Below, in pieces: positions 40,285 through 48,049 of a stretch of DNA of 48,049 bases. Positions within the stretch are counted from its first letter, which is position 1; each line of letters starts with the position of its first letter. Source of the stretch: an uncultured Oscillospiraceae bacterium (GTDB lineage: Bacteria > Bacillota > Clostridia > Oscillospirales > Acutalibacteraceae); assembly GCA_902492895.1 (NCBI GenBank), contig CABUNG010000018.1, positions 1 through 48,049 on the forward strand. The letters run 5' to 3'. The position numbers and the translations under genes are program-made. Below the pieces are notes generated by a model. It saw only the letters and a program-made list of their open reading frames with translations, did no database searches and was not told the DNA's origin.

Positions 40285-42714
40285 TCACGGGGCGGAAGCA
40301 GCCGGATGATAGGTAACGGTAAACGTAATCGTATCGGTGTAGTCCCCCGCCGGAGCAGCCTCCCAGTCCGACTGCGCCACCGAAATATACAGCGGCCGCG
40401 AATCCACGGCATCGAATGTAAAGCCCGTGAAGGCCTGCATCCCCTGGTTGTCGGCCGTCAGCGTATAGGGGATCTTCTGCTCTCCCTGCACCAATGCATA
40501 TTCCTCACCGCTGGAGGCCGTCACGGACAAGCTGTCCCCTGGATTCGCCGTCAACTCGGTCACGCTCACCGAGCCGATGGAGGTAACGCCTCCGGCGGAT
40601 ATGCTCTGTGTTCCGGATGGGATGGAAACGATATAGGAGACGGTGGGTTGTGAAATCTCACTGACCAGCTTCCATTCCCGCATAGTCACCCGCGTAAACT
40701 CATTCAAATGCCATGTCAGGCCAGTCGCGGCCAGATCCGCGTTCCAGTCGGCAGGAATATCCACGGTTCCTTTATAATCGCCCGGCCGAAATGCATCATA
40801 AAACAATTCTATATGCTGATTTCCGGCTATGCCTGCGGAAATCTCCTCCGCAATTTTCTTGGCCGTCTCGTCCGCGGCACCCGGAAGCGAAAACCGGACG
40901 GCGGCTTTGCCGTGATACTCGTGGGCGTTGTCATCCGGCGTGTGTTCCACCATGGTGATGGAAAAATCATAATACAGTTTTGTATCCGCAGCCGGTGTTA
41001 TGGTCTGAGCAGCCGCCAGCGTCAGCTCTCCCCAATTTTCACCGCTGGTGAATACCCGACCTGCTTTGTCGGCCGTGATTTTCCCCACATCACTGCCGGC
41101 GGCCTTATAGGCGGCCAGCAGATTTCCGCCTGCGGAGTCGACCGTCTCCCCCGTCGGAACTAGGGTGATGAATTTGAGCGTTCGAATGGTCGCCTGCGCA
41201 CCCGCAGGAAGACGCACCAAAACATAGGCAGCCGCTTGATCGGACAGCCATGCGGCAGACAGGTCCACCGTTCCTTCATAATGTCCGGGCAGCAGCCGGC
41301 TCGGGTTGTCGCTCATCTGCGCGGCGGTATTGACCGACTTAATGAAGGCGTCGCCAAGGGAATAATTGTGTTCACCGACCGACGGACAGCATGGGCTGAT
41401 ATACAGGTTCCCAGCCGTCACATCGATTTCATACGCCAGACGGGCCCCGTCGGCCGGCTTCACAGGCGAGGTCATCTGAAGCCAGAAATCCGCCGTTTCA
41501 CTGTCGTTGTTGGAAAAGGTGCCGGTTGTCTGATCACAAGACGCCTGCTCCTTATCCGCAGCCGGCGTATAATCCGCCAGCAGATCGCCGCCCGGCACAT
41601 CGGACGGAGCGAGGGCCTCTCCCGTCGTGACAAACCTCAGCGTCTTTAGAGTAACCGAAGAACCGGCCGGCAGGCGGACCAACACGCTGGCCGCGCCCTT
41701 GTCTTCCGGCCACACGGCAGATAAATCCACCGTGCCGGCATAATGCCCCTCTCCCAGTGAGCTGGGCCCGCCGCCCGTACTGTGCGCGTCGTTGACGGCC
41801 TGGATAAAGGCATTGCCGACTGTGTAGTTGTAAAAGCCTTCCGCCGTCCACGCATCCGGAAGGATATAGGCGCTGCCGGTGTTCACCGTGATATCATAGG
41901 CCAGCACACTCCCAGCCGCCGGTTTGATGGAGGCTCTGTTGCCTTCCCCCTGACACAGATCAAGAATAATATCGGCGTCTGCTGTATCGCTGTTTGTAAA
42001 TGTCCCGGTTTCTGCATCGCATACAACATTTTTGTCGCAGGCCGACGTATACTTGTACAGCAAATTGCCGCCGGGAACATCTGTCGACTCGGTTTTCGGC
42101 TCGACAAATTTCATCGCCCGGAACGTGACCCGCGTATACTCATTCAGCAGCAGCGCGATGCAGTCGGTTCCGTTATCCGTTTTCCAGACGGCCGACAAAT
42201 CCAAGGTTCCTTGGTAGTCCCCGGCGGGCAGCTTTCCTTCGAACAAGTTTATCCCTTTATTCGCGGCCACCCCATTCATGAAGGCGTCCGCAATCGCGGC
42301 GCCGTCCGTTCCCCACGGATTCGGTTCGATGCGCGCCTTACCGTGATACGCATGGCTTTCGTCGCTAAGGTCGTGATCGACCATGGCGACAGTAAAGTCG
42401 TAATACAGCAGTGCTCCTTCAGCGGGCGCGATTTTAACCCGCTCTTCGCTGCCGGCCTTATACAAATCCAGATACACCGTTCCATATTGTCCGCCGCTGG
42501 TGAAGGTTCCGGTGGCTGTGTCCGCGATGATCTTCCCGATATCGCCGCTCACCGTGCTGTCAGTCAAAAAATTGCCGCCCGGCACATCCTGCCATTCCGC
42601 CTGCGTTTGCGCCTGTACCTGCGGGGCGGAACCCAACCTGCCCAGAGCCGATAGGATGACCGCCAATGCACACAGACAAGCAGGCGTTTTTCCAGGCCTT
42701 CTCTTGTTTCGCAT
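40285..42714 (-). CDS. Exported modular surface protein: four modules plus a C-terminal beta domain
   Basis: This 809-residue exported protein has a signal region (CLCALAVILSALGRL to QVQAQ) and then four modules like those of the product at 34590-38348. In order they are long (HAYHGKARIEPNP), short (INDAHSTGGGPSSL-like), short and long subtypes. The C-terminal 115 residues (IVSIPSGTQSIS to AGDYTDTITFTV) match the small secreted protein at 38964-39416. There is no sorting signal or membrane helix at the end, so it should be secreted or held by other proteins. The ATG follows GGATGGAGGGGCGAA, and an AT-rich promoter region with a 17-bp palindrome lies upstream, making this the likely first gene of the surface operon. 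Confidence 0.7.
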   Translation of the reverse strand: MRNKRRPGKTPACLCALAVILSALGRLGSAPQVQAQTQAEWQDVPGGNFLTDSTVSGDIGKIIADTATGTFTSGGQYGTVYLDLYKAGSEERVKIAPAEGALLYYDFTVAMVDHDLSDESHAYHGKARIEPNPWGTDGAAIADAFMNGVAANKGINLFEGKLPAGDYQGTLDLSAVWKTDNGTDCIALLLNEYTRVTFRAMKFVEPKTESTDVPGGNLLYKYTSACDKNVVCDAETGTFTNSDTADADIILDLCQGEGNRASIKPAAGSVLAYDITVNTGSAYILPDAWTAEGFYNYTVGNAFIQAVNDAHSTGGGPSSLGEGHYAGTVDLSAVWPEDKGAASVLVRLPAGSSVTLKTLRFVTTGEALAPSDVPGGDLLADYTPAADKEQASCDQTTGTFSNNDSETADFWLQMTSPVKPADGARLAYEIDVTAGNLYISPCCPSVGEHNYSLGDAFIKSVNTAAQMSDNPSRLLPGHYEGTVDLSAAWLSDQAAAYVLVRLPAGAQATIRTLKFITLVPTGETVDSAGGNLLAAYKAAGSDVGKITADKAGRVFTSGENWGELTLAAAQTITPAADTKLYYDFSITMVEHTPDDNAHEYHGKAAVRFSLPGAADETAKKIAEEISAGIAGNQHIELFYDAFRPGDYKGTVDIPADWNADLAATGLTWHLNEFTRVTMREWKLVSEISQPTVSYIVSIPSGTQSISAGGVTSIGSVSVTELTANPGDSLSVTASSGEEYALVQGEQKIPYTLTADNQGMQAFTGFTFDAVDSRPLYISVAQSDWEAAPAGDYTDTITFTVTYHPAASAP
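40665..42600 (-). repeat. Four tandem protein modules in the 809-residue protein
   Basis: Approximate limits on the minus strand are 42600-42095, 42090-41625, 41610-41165 and 41155-40665. Module 1 is nearly the same as module 2 of the larger protein; modules 2 and 3 are the short subtype; module 4 resembles module 4 of the larger protein (HTPDDNAHEYHGK against HTPDDANHSYHGR). Confidence 0.65.
42227..42355 (-). repeat. DNA repeat, copy 2 (129 bp, identical to copy 1)
   Basis: This is identical by eye to 37435-37563 about 4.8 kb away in the same orientation. Directly repeated identical DNA inside two neighbouring genes allows recombination that would delete the four genes between them or move modules. 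Confidence 0.85.
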
Positions 42715-42746
42715 TTCGCCCCTCCATCCCTGACGGTTTTCGATTT

Positions 42747-42763
42747 GTTAATATAATATTAAC
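42747..42763. promoter_or_regulatory. Perfect 17-bp palindrome, possible operator
   Basis: GTTAATATAATATTAAC is a perfect inverted repeat with a one-base centre. It overlaps the probable -10 region of the surface-protein operon, about 35 bases before the start codon, a position suited to a repressor. The binding protein is unknown. Confidence 0.45.
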
Positions 42764-42845
42764 ACAAAAACATCAAATTCAAAGTAACAATTTTGCCCAT
42801 AATTACAACGATTCTGCTTTTTCCGACGGAAATACATTCCATCCG

Positions 42846-42873
42846 CCGTCCGGATGCCGGAGCATCCGGACGG
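42846..42873 (-). terminator. GC-rich hairpin after the GH63-like gene
   Basis: CCGTCCGGATGC pairs with GCATCCGGACGG (12-bp stem, 4-base loop) about 26 bases past the stop codon. There is no clean T-run on the minus strand, so termination may be partial. Confidence 0.55.
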
Positions 42874-42899
42874 CTTGGGAAGCCGGTTTTACTGTGTTT

Positions 42900-45800
42900 T
42901 CATGCCGCGGAATCCAGTGCCGCCGCCAAGAGCAGCGCACTGCCGCCGCCCGAATCGGTCAGCGTCAGGCGGACCTCGACCACATCGTCCGGACTGGCGG
43001 TTTTATAGCTGATTTTTGTCCGGTAAACATTCATGCCGCCCCCCTGATGATTGGTGGTATACTCTACACGGCCATTTACGATAAACTCCAGGCGCGCAGA
43101 GGCGGACCATACGCCGGTATACAGATACAAGGTCTGGGCCTTGCCGGTGTCACGCAGAAAGAAGGAAAATCCGTTGCCTTCTCCCCGTGTCTGTACACCG
43201 CTCATATTGATGGGCGCGGTGGTACCGGACTCACAGTCCGAATACGTATAGGAAACCGGGGCATCCAGCACGCGCCCTTTCTCCCCATTCGGCACCGCCG
43301 TATGGTTGCGGCGATATCCATAGAGAGCCGTGCCCCCTTTCTTCTGTGCGTACTTGTCATCGTCGGTGCTGAATTGTATCCAATCGACCGAACCGGTTTC
43401 GGTCAAGTGCAGCACTTCCCGATCCACCCGGACAGTCCCGGCCTCGATCTTGGAATAATCGGTATAGGGTTTACGGGGAATGACCACTTTCTCCTTCGAT
43501 GCGATGCTTTCATAGCCGCCTTTGACTCCGATGACCTTGACTGTGTAAGCGCAGTCATTCTGCCGCTGCGATATGGTATACGGCAGGCTGGGAACCGTAT
43601 AAGTCACCTTTCGTCCCTTATCGTCGCTGACCAGGATTTTCCACGAATCATACGGCTTGCCGTTGGAGGACGCCGCATTCACGACAAATTGTCCGTCTCC
43701 GCGGGTCAGCTGCGGCTCGGTGGGAACGGCCGGCAGTTCAATGCCGCCCTCCAGCAGGAAAGCGCCCAGCAGAGAAATCGAACCGTCTTTTGCCGTTTCG
43801 TTGTCCACGGTCCATTTCACCAGCAAATAACGGTTGACGGACGAGGCTGTGAACGGAATATCCACCACATAGGTGCCGTTGGATACCTTTAGCGTAACCG
43901 CTGCGGCGGATGCGTCGGACAGGAGCGCGGTGAGAATGCCGTGGGAGTCCGTTTCCACGACCAGACGCAGCGTCTGCAGGGAATTGGTGGCCTTGGCGCA
44001 CAGCATAAACCCTTCATTACCTGCGGCAAAATAGCGGCGTGTGAGCTTGACGGCGTTGGCATAGCCCAATCCGGTCATGTCCGGCGAGGCGCTGCGGATG
44101 AGCGAACCGGCCGCGAAAGCCTGGGACCGGCCGACCGTGTTCACATTGTAAATCAGGCCACTGCGTTTGCCCGCCTGATAAGGGATTCCGTCGAGGATGG
44201 CGCTGTTTTCGGTGTCGGTAAAATAGACGGAATCCTTGAACGAGGACGCCGCATCGGCATTCACGAGCGCTGTATTGCCGGACAGGGGCCTGGAAACCAC
44301 TCCAAGGCTCGCGGGATTGCTCTCTCCCCCTGTTCCGATCCGATAGGTATGGGTTCCCGCTTTGATCTCGTAAATAGCCGAGGTCCCCGCCGCGTTCACC
44401 CGCAGCCGGAAAGCCCGCTCCGCCTTTACCGTAAAGGTCATCGGATCCAACGCGCCCTTGCGTGCACCGGCCGCCAGCGACACACGATTGACCTGGCCGT
44501 TATGGACATAATACAGGTTGCTGACCCCGTTTTCTTCAGTGAGATTCGCCGTCCACGTGATCTGATTTTCCGGTGCTTGGATTTTCAAGCCGATCAGGTT
44601 TTCCAGCATCAGCCCGACTGTCAGGCAGGGAGTCCAACCGGCAAAGTTCGAATGGCTGGCTTCACGGTCATCCTCCATATATCCCTGTCGCAGATATTCG
44701 GACGAATAGGTTTCCCACAAGGTGGCCATCGGGACGTAGTCGGCTTTGAAGCCGGCCTGATATACATCCGAGAGCGCCTGGATATGGCGGACAGACTCTT
44801 CAAACGCTACCGTGTTATAGCCGTAGGCCTCCAGCCCCTTGATATATTGATAGGAGGTCGGCGCCCACAGCCCGCCGTGCCAGTATCCCCCCTGCGCCAC
44901 ATATTCCCGGTGATCATACGCGAGCGTGGACAGGCCGTTGGGGCGGAACATTTTCTGCGAGTTGAGCGCATGACTGGAAATCAGGCTGGCCGCCCGGTCT
45001 TTTGTCGCCACCCGCGCGACTAACGACCACAAAGTCGTCGGAGTGGATACGTCGGTGAAATCTCCGCCTATGGTGAGGTTGGAGTACATCTGAGTGGACT
45101 CGTTCCACATTTTTTTGTTTATCAGATCGGAAATACGTTTATGTTCCTGCTCGTAAAAGGCCGCATCCTTTGTGTTGCCCATGACTTTGGCTATCTGCGC
45201 CAGATAGTAAGCATTCTGCGCCTGCTGTATGCTCAGGCTGTTGTGGGTTTGTCCGCTGCCCTGATTCGGCGTATTGTCCAGACCCGTCCCGAGACCGGTC
45301 GTCTTGCCATACAGCCCGTTCGGCATTTTCTTGTTGGTTTCAATAAACTGATAATGCTCCACGAGCCGCTTATAAATGGTTTTTCCATCGATCACTTTGC
45401 TGAAACGCGCGGTATCTCCATGAATCTGATAAAGCTCCCATTCCGCCCAGGAAAACAGCGGCGGGTTGGTCGCGTTCTCATCCGTGTAACCGTCCCAGTA
45501 ATCCTCCCCCGTCTTTTCCTTGATTTCGCGCGGAATATAGCCGTTGTCGGGACCATCGCTGTCGGTCTGGCAGAAATAAAAATTATCCAGGGAGCTCAAA
45601 ACGGGAAATTGATGCAGGCCGTATTTGTCATACAGCATCATAAAAAGAGTATCCCATACAAAAATGTTATCGGTGAAGGCCTCATCGATATAATACGGTG
45701 TCCCCGGATTCACCGCCGCGGGTATCCGCTGAATGTGCGTTTTGTTCATGTGCCAGCTGGCATTATATAACTGTACCCATTCCGGATGCTCGGCCAGATA

Positions 45801-46205
45801 AATCTGCGGCAGATCCCCCATATCGATTTTATACCCGCCGGCCACCGTTTCCTGAATCCCCACCGCTTCGGCCCGAAACGGAATAGCTGTCAAGGCTGGA
45901 TCGGTATTTCCATCCACAACAGGAACCTCCTTATCGTCCGGAATATCGTCCGGTACCGGCCTGACCGGCCCGATCGGTTTATCTGTATTCGGGGTATCCG
46001 TATTATTGGGAGGTGTTCCGGAGGAATCCGTCGGAGGAGCCGAGTCATCCTTTGGATTCTCGGTATCAGCGGAAGAGCCGTCTGCAACAAAATTGCTCGA
46101 ATCAGAAGGATCCGACGACTTTCCCTTCTTGCATGCGCACAAACTCATCAAAAGAGAAAACGCCAAAAACAGCGAAACGATTCGGATAAGATGCATAGAT
46201 TTCAT
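42900..46205 (-). CDS. GH63-like (alpha/alpha)6 glycosidase lipoprotein
   Basis: This 1,101-residue exported lipoprotein has a signal peptide (IRIVSLFLAFSLLMSLCAC) and a long Ser/Asp/Pro linker to about residue 95. A GH63/MGH-like catalytic domain follows (about 110-560): AFTDNIFVWDTLFMMLYDKY, NPPLFSWAEWELYQIHGD, GLGTGLDNTPN near residue 307, and YWHGGLWAPTSYQYIKGLEA near residue 440. These match the (alpha/alpha)6 enzymes that cleave terminal glucose or mannose-type sugars. The C-terminal half is beta-rich with two or three carbohydrate-binding-like domains. The start is ATG at 46205, six bases after GGAGGA; a TTG one codon earlier is not needed. Substrate is unknown; the enzyme would trim glycans outside the cell. 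Confidence 0.78.
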   Translation of the reverse strand: MKSMHLIRIVSLFLAFSLLMSLCACKKGKSSDPSDSSNFVADGSSADTENPKDDSAPPTDSSGTPPNNTDTPNTDKPIGPVRPVPDDIPDDKEVPVVDGNTDPALTAIPFRAEAVGIQETVAGGYKIDMGDLPQIYLAEHPEWVQLYNASWHMNKTHIQRIPAAVNPGTPYYIDEAFTDNIFVWDTLFMMLYDKYGLHQFPVLSSLDNFYFCQTDSDGPDNGYIPREIKEKTGEDYWDGYTDENATNPPLFSWAEWELYQIHGDTARFSKVIDGKTIYKRLVEHYQFIETNKKMPNGLYGKTTGLGTGLDNTPNQGSGQTHNSLSIQQAQNAYYLAQIAKVMGNTKDAAFYEQEHKRISDLINKKMWNESTQMYSNLTIGGDFTDVSTPTTLWSLVARVATKDRAASLISSHALNSQKMFRPNGLSTLAYDHREYVAQGGYWHGGLWAPTSYQYIKGLEAYGYNTVAFEESVRHIQALSDVYQAGFKADYVPMATLWETYSSEYLRQGYMEDDREASHSNFAGWTPCLTVGLMLENLIGLKIQAPENQITWTANLTEENGVSNLYYVHNGQVNRVSLAAGARKGALDPMTFTVKAERAFRLRVNAAGTSAIYEIKAGTHTYRIGTGGESNPASLGVVSRPLSGNTALVNADAASSFKDSVYFTDTENSAILDGIPYQAGKRSGLIYNVNTVGRSQAFAAGSLIRSASPDMTGLGYANAVKLTRRYFAAGNEGFMLCAKATNSLQTLRLVVETDSHGILTALLSDASAAAVTLKVSNGTYVVDIPFTASSVNRYLLVKWTVDNETAKDGSISLLGAFLLEGGIELPAVPTEPQLTRGDGQFVVNAASSNGKPYDSWKILVSDDKGRKVTYTVPSLPYTISQRQNDCAYTVKVIGVKGGYESIASKEKVVIPRKPYTDYSKIEAGTVRVDREVLHLTETGSVDWIQFSTDDDKYAQKKGGTALYGYRRNHTAVPNGEKGRVLDAPVSYTYSDCESGTTAPINMSGVQTRGEGNGFSFFLRDTGKAQTLYLYTGVWSASARLEFIVNGRVEYTTNHQGGGMNVYRTKISYKTASPDDVVEVRLTLTDSGGGSALLLAAALDSAA

Positions 46206-46424
46206 CAATATTCCTCCTCAAAATTATCCTTTTCATAAAATTATAATACCATAAAGAAAAAGAATATGAAGAAACAAATCTGTACAAAAATAACACAATA
46301 CTGCTTTTTTGACTAGGATGCTTGCACTTTTCAGCACACTTTGTCTGCATTGACCAGCCCCGCGAGGAGTCGTTCATTGGATGATGCCCCCCCGTTTTCG
46401 CTGCCCGCCCCCGAAAATGAATAC

Positions 46425-46458
46425 AAAAGACCAGGAGAGATGCCTCTCCTGGTCTTTT
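46425..46458 (-). terminator. Terminator of the DUF5050-like gene
   Basis: AAAAGACCAGGAGAG pairs with CTCTCCTGGTCTTTT (15-bp perfect stem, 4-base loop), followed by a short run of T. The rest of the 290-base gap (46206-46496) is AT-rich upstream sequence of the GH63-like gene with a TATAAT near 46240 but no clear -35 box. Confidence 0.88.
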
Positions 46459-46496
46459 GGTCACGTGTTTGGATCTCTGGAAATACTCAGCCTAAA

Positions 46497-47933
46497 TCAA
46501 TAGATACTCTGTACCTCGCCGGTCGTCAGGTTTTTACGGTCGAGATGACGATTAACGGCCCGGAGCCCCTCGGGAATATAGTCCGGCTGATCGGGTATGT
46601 CCGGAATATAAACCCAGTCGCCGATAATCCCGCTCTTCCGGATAGACGCTTCCATCTTGACAGGCTGGGACTGCCCGTCCTTACGGATACGGTAGGTGGT
46701 CTTCTCTACGATATAGTAAATCCAATCACCTTCCAGGCGCAGAGCGGGACATGTGTCTTCGATGCCGCTCCACTCAACCACCATCTGCCGCTCGCGGCCG
46801 TCCAGACGGATGCGCCGGATGCCGGACACGTCTCCCAAATCTACGTCTCTTCTGTCCATATAATACAGCCACTCCCCGTCGGAGCACAAATGCGTATCCC
46901 TTCCATACGGTAATGCACTGCATTCGGCGATCCGGACGGGCTCCCGGCCGTATTCCAGTTTATACAAAGAGCCATAGAGGCTGTAAAAATACACCACATC
47001 TCTAACCACACAGAAATCGACAAGCGCCTTCTCATAAAGCGCCTTTTCCTCCGCGGATGCGTGCAGCGACAGGTTGAAATCCAAATCATAGCTGTAAAGG
47101 GGCTGGACCTCCTTGGTTTCGATGTGGATCCGCCTGAGCGTACAATGATAGCCCATCGCCATTCCGCCGTCAAAAAAACTCTCCCTTTTAGCATAATAAA
47201 TCCAGTTTCCCGCTACAACCGGCGTAAAAGAGGAGAAATCGCACGTTTGGACATAGGTGGAACCTTTTTTGCAGATATCTTCATACACGGTCTTCTGCCC
47301 GTTATCCTTCAGCCGGATCAAATCGTATCCGGATATGTAATACAGGCTGTCGCCCGACGCTTGCATCAGCGCGACCTCATCCTGGTTCACTTTTTGTTTT
47401 TCGCTGGTATCCGGCCGCATTTTATACAGCGAACAGCCGTCCGCATCGTTGGCGTAATAGATCCAGCCGTCCAGTTCCGCGGCCATCTGGTCCCGGAACG
47501 TGTTTCCCACCGCCGTTTTTCCTACCGGGTCCGGATCCTCCGGAGGCGAAACGGGTCCCGACGTGGGAGCCGTTGATTCCATCGTCGTGGCCGGATCGTC
47601 CGTCGGATTCGTCGTGCTTTGGCTGATAGCGGACGGCTCATCGGACGAAGCCGCGGTGCCCGGATTCGACAACACCGACGCGTCGGAGGCGGGATCCGCC
47701 GCGGGACCGGGACCCGGAAGCAACAGGAACAAGCCGGTACCGGTCACAAGGACCAACGCCGCCGCTGCAACGACGGCCGCTTTCCACATCGTGTTTTTTA
47801 CCGCCGGGTGAGGAAGAAAGTCCGTCCGATCGACGATGCGGTATTCCTCTCCATCCAAATACGGGGGATCAGATTCCGGAACACGCAGGTCCGCGTCTTT
47901 TGACAGACGATTCCAAATATCCTGTTTTCGCAT
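46497..47933 (-). CDS. Membrane-anchored DUF5050-like beta-propeller protein
   Basis: This 478-residue protein has a short cytoplasmic N-terminus of about 48 residues (MRKQDIWNRLSKDADLRVPE), one membrane helix (AAVVAAAALVLVTGTGLFLL), an Asp/Ser/Pro/Thr-rich linker, and an outside domain of repeated blades. The blades read LDGWIYYANDADGCSLYKM, GDSLYYISGYDLIRL, AGNWIYYAKRES and GEWLYYMDRRD, a DUF5050/propeller pattern. The layout, a short cytoplasmic part encoded directly after a probable sigma factor gene, is like anti-sigma factors, so it may sense the cell surface. AAAGGAG precedes the ATG at slightly long spacing. Confidence 0.65.
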   Translation of the reverse strand: MRKQDIWNRLSKDADLRVPESDPPYLDGEEYRIVDRTDFLPHPAVKNTMWKAAVVAAAALVLVTGTGLFLLLPGPGPAADPASDASVLSNPGTAASSDEPSAISQSTTNPTDDPATTMESTAPTSGPVSPPEDPDPVGKTAVGNTFRDQMAAELDGWIYYANDADGCSLYKMRPDTSEKQKVNQDEVALMQASGDSLYYISGYDLIRLKDNGQKTVYEDICKKGSTYVQTCDFSSFTPVVAGNWIYYAKRESFFDGGMAMGYHCTLRRIHIETKEVQPLYSYDLDFNLSLHASAEEKALYEKALVDFCVVRDVVYFYSLYGSLYKLEYGREPVRIAECSALPYGRDTHLCSDGEWLYYMDRRDVDLGDVSGIRRIRLDGRERQMVVEWSGIEDTCPALRLEGDWIYYIVEKTTYRIRKDGQSQPVKMEASIRKSGIIGDWVYIPDIPDQPDYIPEGLRAVNRHLDRKNLTTGEVQSIY

Positions 47934-47953
47934 TATCGGATGCCGCTCCTTTC

Positions 47954-48049
47954 CTACTGTTCTGCAGCCGCATAAAACCGCCTCAGCTTATGTTTGGCCC
48001 GGTCATACCGCCACAGCACCGTACCATAGGGAGTCTGATCGAATGCGGC
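47954..48049 (-). CDS. C-terminal end of a probable ECF sigma factor (partial)
   Basis: Only the last 31 codons lie in the window, ending with TAG. The peptide contains TPYGTVLWRYDRAKHKLRRF, which resembles the end of sigma factor region 4 (the pattern PxGTVxSRLxRAxKKLR). It lies 20 bases before the DUF5050-like gene, the usual place of a sigma factor next to its membrane partner. With so little sequence, other helix-turn-helix proteins remain possible. Confidence 0.5.
   Translation of the reverse strand, partial: AAFDQTPYGTVLWRYDRAKHKLRRFYAAAEQ

Larger units (their letters stand above)
42715..42899 (-). promoter_or_regulatory. Promoter region of the surface-protein operon
   Basis: This gap is strongly AT-rich next to the start codon of the modular gene. 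On the minus strand TTGATG and TATTAA lie 17 bases apart within it, but several overlapping A/T hexamers make the exact promoter uncertain. The 3' half holds a GC-rich hairpin past the stop of the GH63-like gene. Confidence 0.45.

Noticed and set aside
34590..42714. CRISPR-like or transposon repeats
   Set aside because: The repeats are long, diverged, in frame and coding; there are no short regular repeats with spacers, no transposase and no terminal inverted repeats.

Overview
The window reads as a chromosomal segment of a fairly GC-rich member of the Clostridia, most likely Oscillospiraceae/Ruminococcaceae or a close relative. This is inferred from gene content: an EF-P gene followed by a CD1247-type protein, the paired radical-SAM genes TIGR03960/TIGR03936, RlmB, many DUF5696/YIP1/solute-binding genes, strong GGAGG ribosome binding sites and good sigma-A promoters. 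Nearly every gene is on the minus strand; the one clear plus-strand gene is an AraC-type regulator. I saw no tRNA, rRNA, CRISPR array, insertion sequence or phage gene.

Positions 1 to about 15,080 are housekeeping. They hold carAB (carB cut by the window edge) behind a strong promoter and an attenuator-like hairpin, a nucleotidyltransferase, a Cys/Asp-rich CD1247-like protein, efp, an EF-G-like GTPase, a large membrane protein that looks like a P-type ATPase stripped of its catalytic motifs, rlmB, an AT-richer GNAT acetyltransferase, rplS with a long leader, and the TIGR03936/TIGR03960 pair.

Positions about 15,260 to 33,690 form a carbohydrate acquisition locus of 13 minus-strand genes, facing a divergent AraC regulator. 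In transcription order it encodes a lipoprotein solute-binding protein, a 953-residue solute-binding protein with added beta-sandwich-like domains, two permeases, an NHL/TPR membrane protein, a YIP1 protein, a DUF5696 protein, two more permeases, a secreted membrane-anchored protein, two paralogous TIM-barrel-like proteins (one exported lipoprotein, one apparently cytoplasmic), and a GH20 hexosaminidase. No ABC ATPase gene is present, so a shared ATPase from elsewhere is presumably used. The likely logic is to bind and trim a glycan outside, import it, and finish hydrolysis inside.

Positions about 34,550 to 42,780 encode a set of exported cell-surface proteins: two large proteins built from 7 and 4 copies of a 150-170 residue module, two small exported proteins, and a single-pass membrane protein. 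Two carry C-terminal sorting-like signals (SPNTG, APATG). The last module of the largest protein resembles the secreted protein inside the transport locus, linking the two regions. The rest of the window holds a GH63-like lipoprotein glycosidase, a DUF5050-like membrane protein and the tail of a probable ECF sigma factor. The surface-module family and the TIM-barrel pair are the best candidates for undescribed biology.
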